64,000 nucleotides of DNA from positions 930,001 to 994,000 of the forward strand of contig WARS01000015.1 in assembly GCA_008933995.1 (NCBI GenBank), in the 5' to 3' direction. The notes beneath the pieces were generated by a model. The model made no database searches. It was given only the letters and a program-made list of their open reading frames with translations, and was not told where the DNA came from. Positions 1 through 13,076 of the stretch are shown piece by piece. The translations under genes were made by a program, and so were the position numbers. Source of the DNA: Datnioides undecimradiatus (lineage: Eukaryota; Chordata; Actinopteri; Lobotiformes; Datnioididae). Numbering within the stretch: position 1 is the stretch's first letter; every line of letters begins with the position of its first letter.

Positions 1-804
1 CTGCATTTTTTTTCCCTCTGCCTCCTCTCGCTTCCTCTCTCTTTCCCCGCTCCTCTCGCCCCGTGTCTAAATTAAACATTAGTTAAACTGCTGAGCACCC
101 GCTTCGATGGACAGCGATAAAGAAGTGACATTATAGTAACAGTAACATGACATGGTGCTGCACAACCCCAGGGAATAACAAGAGAGAAAGACGCCATAAT
201 CCATTTTAATTTCACTGATATCATTGTATTGAGAGTGAGAGAGACTGAGCGAGATAGAGAGGCAGCGGCTGGCAGAGGCAGAGGGGAGGAGAGAGAGTGA
301 AGCGAGAGGGAGAGAAGTGAGGTGTCTCAGACCAGAGACTGTGCTCTAGCTGACTGCAGTGTCTTGTGGTGACCTAGTTGCAACCTCTTTGAAGTCCACA
401 GGCTGATCTCTCTCTATAGGCTGCAGAGCAGATCTGCTGCATACAGCTTTATTAGACTGGGATAGAAAAAGAGAGGGAGGTGAATCAAACGCTCGGGGTC
501 CTGAACCTGCCCTAAACCTCCCTTGCCACAGATGGATGCGTGCATGTGTAGGCCGACATGTATGCACGTGCGCGTTAGCGGATGTGTTTGTGTATATGTG
601 TGTGTCTCTTTGTACGGAGCAGGTATTCCTTTCGGAGCATGTAGCTGTAATGTCAGGCCAAACACAGCCTTTATCCTTTAGCCCACCACATTAGGAGACA
701 GTGGTGCATTGTCAGGAGAGCTGACCTAGAATAGTCCAATCACTCCACATCCAGCCCCCTGTCTGCCCTCTCCTGTGATCACCATGCTGCCAATGCCGCA
801 GTCT

Positions 805-808
<4 letters not shown>

Positions 809-836
<28 letters not shown>
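809..836. repeat. (TG)n microsatellite
   Basis: About 14 uninterrupted TG units. Confidence 0.95.
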
Positions 837-3800
837 ACCCAGTTCAGGGGCTGGTGTCGCCAGGCTTGCCCCTGGTGAGGGCATGCATGTTAGGGCACAA
901 AACCTTTAGATGTGTGTGTTCTGTTCAAGCACAGCTGTAGGTTCCTTATATCATCTGCAGTATAAAAATCTAGAAAAGGGAACTGCGGTTCTCCATCTGT
1001 GTTTCCACACTTCCTGACTGGATTAGCAGCTTCTCAGTTTAACCCCCGCCCTTCTGTGTCCGTATATAACTGGCGGCCGCTGTCGTCTGTACATTTTAAT
1101 TAAGTTTGCTCACACTCACGATTAGAGTGTGCGCTTCAAGTTCAGCATGTGTCTAAGACTGGACCGAGCAAACACGCGCAAATGTGTGTTTGTGTGAGCG
1201 TACCGTTCACGGCAACACACACATGCACGCACACCGTATGACATGGCCGCTCAGTGAACTCTCTCAATTATCGGGAGCCTTTCTCCTGCACCCCTCCATC
1301 CCTCCATCTCTGCATCTTCCCACCTGCTCCCCATTGAGAGCCTGTGTGTGCAGACATACTCTGCTGGGGGCATGCTTAACCTTTTTCCTGCTGCACAACA
1401 CAAGAAGACACAGACACACATGCTGTTCTTCAAGTTGGGCTTCAATTAAAAAATCCACTTCACTTTTTTTCCCCCCTCTTTCTTTCTCCTTTTCCTCCTC
1501 TCACTCATTCCCTTCCTTCGCCTTCTTTTTGAAGTTAGCCCGGGGCCTCGCAGAGCCTCATCAACCCTTTGCCTTGGCTAGATTGCATACAGGTACCCTC
1601 TGTGGCTATTTCAAATGACTTAATTAGCTTCTGAGTGCAGCGGGTTGGTAGAAGCCTTCTCTCTCACTCTCTCTCTCCCCGTCTCCCCCCTCTCTCTCTC
1701 TTTCTCTGTCTTCAGAGAGAGGGAAAATGATTGAGCCCATGTGACACATTTAGTCCCTTGCCGTGTGGTTTCACTTTCTAGGTCATGCTCTGGCTGTGAA
1801 GCTGACTGCCTATTACCTCGTAGAATAAGACGACACACACCGAGACAGGCAGAGAGACAGTGTGACGTGTGTGCGTGCATCTGCGCGCACACACACACAC
1901 ACATACACACTCTTCCCCCCCCCATGCATGCACAAACACACAAGTCCCATTTTATGTTTTAGTTTGATTGTCACTCTGCGATCTTTAGCTTTAGGCTACA
2001 TCCACCCGCCATCACTTGTAACTGATCTACTTTTCATTGATGCAATATTTATTAATGCCATAGCCAAACAGCGTGTAAGCCCGACAAGTGGAAATTTGGT
2101 TGCTGTTTGCTTAGCCAGTTTGGCGCATGTTTGTTTGTTTGGAGGCTCAGACACAACACAATACTGTTCTGTTGTGTTAAGTCCCCAGGCGCGAATTCCC
2201 GTACACACCGGTGATCAAGGTGTGTGCTCGTGTTCAGACTGTTGCTGCGCCTGTGTTTGTATCGGTGACAACAACGTCAAGGGCATGCCCCACTGCAGCA
2301 CAAAAATTCCATGTTGCCGTAACCATCTCAGCCCTGATGCCACACATGCGCCGCACATACATTACACATGGGTACAGCACACACACACATATTCACAAAG
2401 TAGCATGTCTTTTCAGCTGCGCTTCCAGGGGACGTAGAGGAAACAGAAAACATGTTGGATGTTGCCGTCTTTGTTGTCCTCTGTTGTTGTTCACGGCTTA
2501 AAAGCGGAGCCTGTCAGACTGCATACAGCAAGGCAAGTGGTAGCAGTCTTCCAAAGTGTCAGTTTCCCAAACAATCACACACCACGTCAGAAGTTTTGTC
2601 AATGACAGCTGAATGGTCCCCGCACCTCTTTTAGCATTGTCAACTGTCAAGGTCTTGAAAGTCAGGGGGGGGAAAAAGTTTTTGCTCCATAAAGCTTTAT
2701 TGTAATGAAGTGGCTGACTAAAAGATATGACCACAAGGATGTGATCAGTGATGGTCATCAATGACTAAATGAGTTCTCTCACCCCTCAGGGCGGGAACGA
2801 GATCTCAGGGGGTTTAGGAGAGCAATGTGCCTGTTAACTTCTGGCTCTCTGGTCCAGCTATAGCTTGCTGGCTAGCTCCGGGCCTGTGTTAAAAACCTGG
2901 GCCTGCTAAATTAAGTTTGGCTGTGTGCACAGCCTGTGGCACCACACACATGCACACACAAGAGCGAGTCCGCCGACAGCAGCTTGAAGTCAGGCATTCA
3001 CCCATGCTAGTGTGCACACACACACACACACAGACGCTCACATTCACTCTCCCATTACCCAATCTTAATTGGCTACCTTCCCTCTTTCTCTCTTCCTCTC
3101 TATCTCTCTCTTGGACAGGCCTACAGGCCTGTTGGTACGCTGGCACACAGCAGCAGAGTTTGGGCGTGCGAGCAGGTCTGGGGGCATGGAAGAAATTGGA
3201 GAGAGAGAGGCATTACAGATGGGTGCTAGGATGAGGTTTAGAGCACGATCAAAAGATGAGCGAAGGTAAATTATAGCTGTGCCTCAACACAGAGTGGTAT
3301 TTCACACTAAATATCTTGAATATATTAGTGTGACTGTATGCTCACCAGCACATATTCAGGCCACTTGGTAAAGCCACAGCTAGAAAGTAGAGTAGGAGAT
3401 GCCTTTCTCCTTTTCCACTTGCTGAGGAGTTGTCATGTGCTGTCAGCCAGCTTGTTCTCCATGTGCCTGTCACTGCTTTGGATAGGAGCTCTGGGTCTCA
3501 GCATCCTGCCAATTGGTGAACTGTGTGTGTTGTGTGGGTGTGTGCGTATGTATGTGTGCATGTTGCCCTCAGAGCACTTTGTTGATTCTGCTCTGCAGTG
3601 TCAGTGACACATTGAGCGGGTTCGGTGGGAGTCCCCTGGTTTCCCTCGTGCTGTGTTTACTCCATCTGTTTACTCCCCAAAAACACTCTCAAATCTATTA
3701 CCCCTCTCTCTCTTTCTCTTTCCCTCTATTTTTCACTCTATATATCTCCCTTATTTACTCCTGACTTCTCTTGACTTGTTGTTTCAAATCAGTTGCTGTG

Positions 3801-3939
3801 TGGTAGTCAGGTGGTGTGCCTGTCGACAGCCAGCGCTCGTCTCTCCCCCAGCAGGAGGTGGGATTGAGTTTCTCTCTCAGCCATCCAGCCAGTCATCTTT
3901 TCGCCGGAACACATTCTTTTCCTGGATGGATATTTTCAC

Positions 3940-4170
3940 CTCTGCGTTCTTGATTAATAAAGAGAGCTGAATGCGAAACTGTGGGTAAAGTAAAATTATG
4001 CCAAATGCACCGAGAGCGGCGATGAGCGGCGCTTAATTGTGGGGCTGTCTGTGATTATATTCAGTCTGTAATGTACAAGGAAATTGTGAAAACAGATCAT
4101 CGCAATGTGTCAGAGCCCAGATTCCTTAAGTTGTATGTGTTTGTTGAGCTTCCATTGATTGTTTTTAATT
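3940..4170. promoter_or_regulatory. CNE-like segment
   Basis: Complex sequence begins TTGATTAATAAAGAG and contains a partial repeat GAGCGGCGATGAGCGGCGC. No microsatellite is present. The neighbouring DNA is CT-rich on the left. Confidence 0.25.
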
Positions 4171-5031
4171 AATTGTTTCATCTATAGAAGTTTTCTGTGA
4201 GTCCAGAGTGGCATCTTATACTTTGTCTGACCAACTATCCAAAATACAAAGACGTACAAATTAGAAAACCATAGAATCTTCACATTTGACAAGCGGAAAC
4301 CAGCAAATGCCTGGTAATCTCGCTTGTTAAAAGACTAATCTGTCCCTCACGTTAACTGATCGATACACTGAACCTTCCATGCTGTATGTGTCCGACACTA
4401 CAGCCGTTGCTTGTTTCTCCGGGAGTTACGCAGTCCTGAAATCTGTTTTCCTGTCAGAGGTAAAGAAAAAAGCGGAGCAGGCAGGACGCGGCGCTGTTTA
4501 TTTGAGTTGGATCGGGGCCTGTGACCGGCGGTGTTGTTTAAACCAGTGTGCTCCGTGTTGGAATTCACTCCCAACCACAGGAAGTGGTCACCGTGCAGGC
4601 TTGGATTCACAGTAACTAAAACTTCTGAGCGTTTGAATCTGACCGTGCGATGACAGGTAATGCATGCATAAGTGATTTGAAGAGAAATATTTATATGCAT
4701 TGCTCTTTTTTAAGGCTACATCTCTGTCTCCAAAGGTTATCTTTGAAAAAACATCCAACAAACTACATTTAAATTCACATTAAGTGAAATAGGGTCGTGA
4801 AATAATCATTGATTTTTCCTTTCCACACAGCATCGCCTCTGAAACAACTTCATTAAGCTGTGTGCTCATTATGCAACCTGTGGTACGGTTTTATAATGCC
4901 AGCCCTGAGTCTGTGTGTGATGGCATGAATTGATAGTTTACATACCCAATGCCAAGGGCACCACCAAGGGCTCATGAATGAGAGATGAAAAGAAGCAGAA
5001 GTGGAGCAGCGGAGGAAGAGACAGATATCTC

Positions 5032-5148
5032 TTTTTTTTTTTTTTTCTCCTCTTACCTGCAACCGGCTAATTAGCCTGCTACACCACCAAGCATCAGCTG
5101 CAGGGACAGGGTTCAATAGTTCACCTATCTACCACTGAGCTACAACGA
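5032..5148 (-). repeat. Decayed tRNA-derived SINE (candidate)
   Basis: Read on the minus strand, the segment starts with an A-box-like TAGCTCAGTGG (plus 5132-5142). It continues with a B-box-like part and the phrase GAACCCTGTCCCTGCAGCTG (plus 5095-5114), which resembles the CGATCCCCGGCTCCTGCAGCTG section of the cichlid AFC-type tRNA SINE, and it ends in a 15-base A-run (T-run at plus 5032-5046). The A-to-B spacing is shorter than in an intact tRNA head, so an internal deletion is likely. A chance match is possible, because only about 35 bases carry the similarity. Confidence 0.42.
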
Positions 5149-6081
5149 TGGTAAACCTGGATTACCTGCTCTACCGGCTACCAAACCCCAGTATTACAAG
5201 TACCTTTCTTGTTCAGCAACCTGGAAATCAAATCAGTCCAAAGAGCTGGCCAGGTGGATTTAACACCAAATCTGTTGTCCTGAGAAGAGGCACACATCGC
5301 TGCTCGCCGTGTAATCTGTGTTTCATCAGGGAGAAAAGTTGGAGTGGTGTGGAGACTGAAGAGCTGCCGTGTTCAGCAGTAGGGACACTTATGGAATGAG
5401 AGACAACCAAAGATTTGTTAATGGGATCAGATTTATGACTACTGTCATTTAAAATGGGATGTTGTAAATGCTTTGTCCTAGATGTGTCAGCTGCGCCTGT
5501 AAATGATTAAAGGCTATTGATGATATGGACCGTCAATCAGTTTTTGTTGTGACAAGCGGAAGCATCGGAGATTAGCTCTCATCTTGATATTTGATATTTC
5601 AAGAATAAGTGAGGCTTGAGTCCGTCAGCTATTGATTGAGACTGGTTATAGATCTTATTAATATATTTACTTTGTATTCAGATGCGAAGCAAAAAGAAAA
5701 CACGGCGCTTAGCTCGCTCTGAAACTCCAGAGCTGAGCGAAAAACCCACCGCTTGGAAGTTTTTATGTATTCAGGTAATTAGATCTTGGTGCTTTGTAAC
5801 TTGCACTGCAGTAGAAGCACAAATCTATTGCATATATACCGCAATATAGCAGTTTCAAGTGTGTTATACTATACATGCACCTGAAGTGGCCCTTAATCTC
5901 AAGGTTCATTTTATATGTGTTTTAATTGAGATGTGCTGTCAGGAGAGAATAGTCAAGTCACAGCTAGGTTCAGGCTACACGATGTCAACCTGACTGTACT
6001 GTGATCTGGCAGATGCCCAGTGTTATCGATCATTTTGACCCGTGTAGTGTCTCGACGCAAGAGCAAAAATGCAGGCGCGCG

Positions 6082-6084
<3 letters not shown>

Positions 6085-6121
<37 letters not shown>
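6085..6121. repeat. (AC)n microsatellite
   Basis: About 17 AC units after an imperfect start, preceded by a short CG-alternating GCGCGC. Confidence 0.95.
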
Positions 6122-6123
<2 letters not shown>

Positions 6124-7529
6124 ACACTCGCATTCACGCGTCTTCATTTTGGTCTCAAACAGTGCACAAATTATGCTAATGTGCAGAGAGGAGGCAATAT
6201 TAGAGTTGTTTTGTGCGTGTGAGTGAGAAAAGAGAGCAAGACAGTGAGAGGAGAGCAGAGACGGACTGATTGACAGATACAGAGATGCCTTTAATGTATT
6301 AGGATGGCCATATAATAGAGGACAGCGTATTAAAATTCCATCCGTCTTCCTTCCTCATGTTCATTCCGCCTTATTCATCAGATAAAAAATTCATCAATTA
6401 TTAGTCTGATAATAAAGGTATACCTCAGCGACTGCAGCATTAGGGCAAAAAAATGCATTAGAATCTATGAGCCTTTGTGAATTTTTACACTCGTGGTTTT
6501 GTAATTAGATTTTTCTAATGTTTTGTTTTTTTTTCTCCTTTGTGAATCAGTAAAAGGACGGCGGGGCGAAGAAGATGTGTCGTCTCTTTATTCTTCATCT
6601 TTACCTTCAACCAAACGTGTTTGTCTGCATGTTTGTGTTGTCTGTCTTCCTATCATCCTAAGAGAGTCTTCCCCGCACTCCTCTGCTTGTGTGCCAGTTG
6701 TACCAGCGCTAGCTTCCTGTTGCTGGCAGAGCAGAGTATAGCAGAGACTTGGAGGGTCGAATCGGGCTAATGAAGTTGTCAGAGGCGTGTTGCATCGAGG
6801 CTGATGGGAGGGCCTGCCAGGCAGCCAATAGTGAGGCTGCGTCTGTGATCAGCCGAGCATGATGGGAGACCACCCTGCGCAGCGAGTGCTGAGGCCCGGC
6901 ACAGCCCCCAGATCAAAGAGCTGGCCCTCTAATACACTAGCAATTAGAAAGATGCTGCAGCCTAGCGCTCACACACAAGCTGAAATTAGTGTGCATACGC
7001 ACCTGGGTGCACGCAAACATAAACAAATACACATTCGAGTGTTGGCTGATGCACACATGCCTACTTGAAATGTGTAGTTGCATACTTGAACGCGTAAAAA
7101 ATAACTTGTAAATACTGAAACTTCCTGAGGAAATATGACTTAGGAGGAAGTAAAATAGAAATTTAAAAACTATGTCTCGGTTTGTGTAGATATCTTTAGC
7201 CTTTCATTCATCTCTTCAGCCCCTTTTGAGCCCACTACCAGCAGTTCTCCTTCCCTCTTCGAGGTCCATGCCTCTCTCTTCTCTTCCCCCTTCTCCTCTT
7301 TCTCTTTGTTGCCCTTCTTTAGTTAAGATATCTCATTAATAACCACTTCTCTTGCCTGCCTCCCGTTAGCCTCCAGTGTTAGCTTGCTGCTCGTTCCCTC
7401 GCCCCGCCGCCTCTCTGTCTTTCCTCCCTTTCCTCTCCTCTGCTCTCTCCTCTGCTCTCTGCTCTGCCCAGGGTTCTTGTTTGAAATTCAAGAGTGGTGC
7501 AGTGAGACTGCAATAACCTACATACAGAT

Positions 7530-7570
7530 CTCTGTCTCTCTCTCTCTGTCTCTCTCTCTCTCTCTCTGTC
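7530..7570. repeat. (CT)n microsatellite, imperfect
   Basis: CT units interrupted by three TG-type changes; the CT bias continues to 7630. Confidence 0.9.
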
Positions 7571-8000
7571 TCATTTTCATTTTCTTTTCCTCCATCCTGC
7601 TCTCTCTTTTCTCTCTCCCTCTCTCATTTACCACCACCATTAGTCTTTTTAACCACTAATATTCTTCACCCCTGCCATGCTTCAGCGTATTTTTAAATAC
7701 AAAATATATATTTTACAGGTGTAATGTATGTACACGTATACACTAATGAATGTTTTTATATATTAATTGTCTTTTTGCTTCATCTTTACCAACATCTCTG
7801 TCAGCCGTGTGCACTTTTTCATGCTTTGTTCTTGTGTTTTTCTCACCGCTACAGGACCACACGGGGGGGGTTCTTGATGTCAAATCGTTCTCTGTTTACC
7901 GTTGGTTGATTTAAAATGCTGATGCGTCCTACCTCCACCTCGCCTTGTTCCTCATTCTGCACCATCCTGCTGTGTGTGTCCCTGTAGCATCGCGTGTTCA

Positions 8001-8030
<30 letters not shown>
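8001..8030. repeat. (TG)n running into (CG)n
   Basis: About 12 TG units are followed directly by CGCGCG, a purine-pyrimidine alternation prone to Z-DNA. Confidence 0.9.
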
Positions 8031-8031
<1 letters not shown>

Positions 8032-9942
8032 TTGTGCAAGTATGTGACGCTGGAGGCGCAACTCCTGTATGCCCCGCTGACTTCTTGGTGAACTCCTCTC
8101 CTGCAGATTAAAATAAAGACAAGGAGAGGAGGAGGCCAGATGAGAAGAACAAAGTTTTTTTGTGTGTGTGCGCAAACAGGATGGGGTTCTGTGTTCATTA
8201 GAGGGACGAGTGTTTTAGTACGATTGTGCCTGATGTGCTTGTGTTTGTCTGTGTGCGCGCGTGCACGTGTGTAGTTTGAGTGAAGTTCCTCGTGTCTCTG
8301 CTTGTTTATGGAAATTGCATGTGTTGGCAGTGGGTGGCAGTGCAGGAAAAGCAACCTGGCTCAGCGGTGGGGATCCTGAGTCACAAAAAAAGCTGATGTT
8401 CCTCACTCCCGTCTTTAAAAACGTCCCCGCTCACGACCGACATTCCCTTTTCTTTTCCTCTGGTAGCCTCGCCTCTTGCTAATCAGTTGATTGTACGGTT
8501 ATTGATACAATATAAAGGCAGTTTAAACAATTTGACGCTATGGAAATCATTTCCTGACTGTTGTTTTAAGGGTTAAAGCTGTGCATTTTAAAACTAGAAT
8601 AAGTGAAACGCAGAGTGGAGAGTCATGATTCTTGCACTGATTTAATGGTCATAAATATTGGATAACTCTGAAAGATAGCTGCAGCCATGCAACGCAATAT
8701 AAATTCCACTTGGTCCGCTATCTGTATCTGTGTGTGTTCGTTCGTGCGTGAGCGTGCACGAGTACACAAACCTGATTAACCCTGATTAATCCATAGTAAA
8801 CGCAAAAGAAGCCTATTCCCATGGACATTTTGTCTGTTTAATGTCCAGGAATTAATAATACACAGACTACTTTCTACGGATGTGGCAGATTTAAATATGC
8901 GTGCTTAACTCCGCAGCAAGATCCTCAAAGTTAGTCAAATTGGATGGTTAAAGGTTCAAAGCTTAGGGCAGTGTACTTTTTTGTAGCCGGGGAGGCGCTG
9001 CAAAATGAGAGCGAAAGGCGAATGATTACTTGGCATGGATCTACACATAGGGTCAGAACATGAGTTTAAATGCTGCGGCGCTAACTCTCCAAGGGAGTTT
9101 TGTGTGTGTATGAGAGAAAAAAAGAGAGACCGTGAGGGAGGGAGAAGGGCAGATGTTATATTGATGGCACGCCACGCTTCTCTTCTCTGTCCTGAATAAT
9201 CATGATCCTGAGCTGATGGGATGCCGCTTCAAAAAGACGAGAGTATGCGTGAACTGTGGATGAACTGGGACCTGCATATGAACCAAGACTGGTGGTAGCC
9301 CGGCCCCGGCAGCCATCCCTGTTCCCCAGGCCAGGGAATTCCTAAACCGGAGTGATGCTGATGTGGACGAGGGGGAGTAGTTGGGGGGGGGGGGTTAGAA
9401 ACACTCTTTACATCCCCTTAGATGCACGCACGTGTTTAGAAATTGTTAGTTTGATGTTAATTATCGTGAATTAAGGAATCATAATTTGCTTTTGTGTGCA
9501 TTTGAGAGAGACAGACAGAGAGGGAGAGCTACAGACACAGAGAGAGAGAGAGATTCGGTCAGGCTGGGCTGGCAGGTGAGCAGACGTTTGCTCCAGGCTT
9601 CTATGCTACCTTTTGATACAACAGGCTTTGTGGAACAGACATCTTTTTTCCCCTCTCCATCTCTCTGTCCTTCCCCCTCTAAAACTGTCACTGCCTGCAT
9701 GTAATCTCTTTAGGGCTTTTATCATTTCCCCGCCTCAGATCTCGCCTTTCTTATGCTTGTGTTTTTCTGAATAATATGAAACTTGAGCGACAGATCCTGG
9801 GACAGATGTGTGAAGAGCAGGGACTGTTGTACCAGATCAGACAGATGGGTGGCAGTATACTGTCAGGCTAGATCAACTCTCCCTCACTCCCTTTCAGCCC
9901 CCCCCCCTCCCTCTGACTTAATTGGGCCCCTTTTTGTTGGTA

Positions 9943-9945
9943 GTC

Positions 9946-9976
<31 letters not shown>
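9943..9976. repeat. (TCTA)n microsatellite
   Basis: Eight tetranucleotide units with one T change. It could be the terminal repeat of a lost retroelement, but no tail motif precedes it. Confidence 0.9.
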
Positions 9977-9977
<1 letters not shown>

Positions 9978-10369
9978 ATGAATGCATGCTGTATATATGC
10001 ATGCTCATCTTAGAAAGACACATTTGCACATTATCATATCAAGTCATGGATTTCTATCTTCACGGTCATCTCCAGCCCCCAACTTTCATACCTTTTTCAT
10101 CATTCATCTTTTGTTGCATCTCTACTCTGTCTCCCTCCAGGCTATCTCTCCATTTCTACTGACTCTTCCCCGTCTCCCCCTGCAGCTACTGCCTGCTTAA
10201 ATGCTAAAATGCGGCGATGTTAGCACTTGTTAGCGCAGACGTGGCCATTCATTCCTCTGTGCCCGATATAGGGTCTGTATAAAAGAGCAGATGGATAAGA
10301 AATTGTAGCGCTGCACCAGCTGTGACTCAGTACCAGCAACTTAAAAATGATGTGTGCAGATAAGTGCAG

Positions 10370-10421
10370 ACACACACACACACACACACACAATCTCACT
10401 CACCCACACACACACACACAC
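10370..10421. repeat. Two (CA)n blocks
   Basis: CA tracts at 10370-10392 and 10405-10421 are separated by ATCTCACTCACC. Confidence 0.9.
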
Positions 10422-10617
10422 TCAGTGTTTGCCCAGATCAAGGCCGTGGCTCTGAGGGACTAGAGGGAGATCAGGCACAGAGAGCCTATGGAAATAGACG
10501 GCTTTGTCATCGAAACTCCCACCACTCTTCCCCAGAGACGCGCTACTGTGGTGGTGTCCTCAGCTCGCACACTTTCTTCTTCTCCTTTTCCATCCTCTTG
10601 TTCTATAACCTGCGTCT

Positions 10618-10653
<36 letters not shown>
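10618..10653. repeat. (AC)n microsatellite
   Basis: About 17 uninterrupted AC units. Confidence 0.95.
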
Positions 10654-10654
<1 letters not shown>

Positions 10655-12489
10655 CCAGCTCTCCCTCCTTCCCCATCTACCTTTTATTGTGTCCTTGTGC
10701 CCTGAGCAACATTTACACTGATTTTAAGCAACAGATGTCTGCACTCCGCACAGTTTGCCATCACTTAGTTAGTTAGTTAGGACGAACTTCACTTCTGACA
10801 AATTAAATGTTTGCTTACAGACCTCATTGCCTTAAAAACACGTGTCTGTTAATGCAGAATGGGCAGGAATGGGCTCGCATTTGCTACCGTCAGCCACTTA
10901 CTGGATATTGCTCATGGACTTAATTCTTAAAAAATAACAACAGAGTCTGAGAATGTTGAATTTTAACATTGCTGACTATATGGCTCGTGGTTTCACTTCC
11001 TCTCTGGACCTATATATTCCTTCTTTTCGTAGCCTCCTCCTCTTTTCATTTGCTAAGCAACGTACTGTGGCAAGCACTCAGAATCCCTGTATTGTGAGTC
11101 TGCAGCAAAAGGAGGATTACTAGCCAACTGTTTGCTGTGTCACTCTGAAAATTGTCCAAGATTTAATACTACTTAGAGTAAACGCAGTGAATAGCCTGCC
11201 ATTGTATTCATTGTATTTTTTTCCACAGCGTTGAATATGTTTTTATTTTGTTTGCTTTTTTTTTTTTGATATGGCACCAAAACAATCCAACGATATATTA
11301 TATCTGTCTGTGTAAGGCAGTTTAGGGAGGGATGCTTTTCTTCACAAAGACCTTACGGTACAATGTGTTGCACAATACTGTAATAAAAGTCTGTTTAAAT
11401 TTCAGTCTGTCAATCAACAGGTCGGCAACCCCTCATCCATCCTGCAGCTGAACGAGCAAGAAAACAAAAACTCGTTTGTTTTTTCTTGTTTACTCCTCTT
11501 TACACACTACTTGCTTCAATAATGTTCTCTCGTTCTTTAGCTGCTGCGTATTCAACAGTCACAGCATTTTCGTTGCTCGTTCAGTCCGCCCTTTATTTCC
11601 CCCTTATTTTTTTTTTCCTGGAAACATTGGGGGGGGGGGGAGAAAAAGCAATTGTGTGAAATGTTTGAGTCTCAGTGTGTGGTAGATAAAAATAACCGAA
11701 AGTAAAACACAGAGTCACTACTATTACTGGGCTTGCGGAGAATGTCTTTTCTGTTTTCAGCCTCCCTCGCTCTCCTTTCACTTGTGTCTCTTTCTCACAT
11801 GTTGGCCTATCAGCTGTGGGCCTGCATCACGAGCGGAGCATGAGAAATCGGGAGAGTGCATGTTTTTTGATGGAGGGTTGGCACATGGGTTCCTCCCCCC
11901 TTCGAGTGGCTTTGCTCCGGCTGCTGCCCCACTGGGCTGGGGTTTGATTCTTGCAGTAGCAGCTCTGCCAGAGATCAAAATGGGCGCTCCATTGCATTCT
12001 ACATAGGTGGGTGAGCGGACAGGTCCTGTGCATGCACGGATGCAGAGAACTGGATGCAGCAGGAGGAGGTGTTGCATCTTCCTTACTTCCTATTTAGCTT
12101 AAATCTATTTTCTTGATCAAGTCAGGTCAGCAGCCACATGTCCTGTTCTCCTCCTCCCTTCTGTTTTTCCATCCACCCATTCCCACTCCACACCTGAGAG
12201 AGTTGAGGGTCTGCCGTGCCCAACTTGACCACATGTTTGCAGGGTCAGCCAGAGTATCTGGGTGAGAGCCAGCCTGCTGAGAGCCAGAGCCAGGGCAGGC
12301 CAGGGTTTGGTTTGACCAGCATGGAGACCTGGAGTGTGGGCAGACTGAGATGGAGGTGGGGGCGGGACTGCAGCTCTTGTATCCTGCAGATTAGAGCGAT
12401 ACACCATCTATACACACAGGATGGGCTTTTCAACATACCACACTGCCCTGGCCATGACTGCCTGAACCGGGGGAAGTGCGTGTTACAAA

Positions 12490-12498
12490 TGTGTGTGT

Positions 12499-12535
<37 letters not shown>
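12490..12535. repeat. (TG)n microsatellite
   Basis: About 22 TG units with one TA change. Confidence 0.95.
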
Positions 12536-12537
<2 letters not shown>

Positions 12538-12661
12538 ACGTCAGAAAGAGGCACTTTTTTCCTGATGTGTAATCGCAGCATAAACTTTTCACCCCACTTT
12601 CTCATGTGATCTGACCGAAACAGCATTCCACGTAAAACGCATGCGCCTTGCACCTGCGTGA

Positions 12662-12713
12662 ATGTGTGTGTGTGTGTGTGTGTGTGTGAATTTGTGTGTG
12701 TGTGAGTGCAGAT
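12662..12713. repeat. (TG)n microsatellite, interrupted
   Basis: Two TG blocks are separated by AATT; it lies 130 bp from the preceding TG repeat. Confidence 0.9.
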
Positions 12714-13034
12714 TGTGTGTGTTTCTGAGCTAATAGCAATAAGAGCGGTGGACTGTGGATTACCCCCGGTTCAGACAATTATCTTTCCACCAGTCAATTC
12801 AAGGTCAGTTGTACAAAACCATTTACTTTGCCTGCAAATACGCTCAAATCAGGTGTGTCTGAACAGATCACTTCATGACGTTTCATTATCCTGTTTCTTG
12901 CGCCGCCATTGTTTTTATTTACGTATGCAGTTTTGTTTGTGTGGCGGCTTGTATCATATATATTTTTCTGGAGAGGAGTAGCGGCGTAGCTTCCCAGTTT
13001 TCGTATGCCAACCGCTGCAGTCACACAGGCTCTT

Positions 13035-13037
<3 letters not shown>

Positions 13038-13075
<38 letters not shown>
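13038..13075. repeat. (TG)n microsatellite
   Basis: About 18 uninterrupted TG units. Confidence 0.95.

Positions 13076-13076
<1 letters not shown>

Noticed and set aside
5095-5148. Functional tRNA gene
   Set aside because: The A-box is recognisable, but the cloverleaf cannot form: the anticodon arm region is deleted and an A-tail follows, so a SINE relic fits better.
9984-10006. ATGCATGCT direct repeat and AT-rich palindrome next to (TCTA)n
   Set aside because: It is too short and next to simple repeats; no element ends or target-site duplication are visible.
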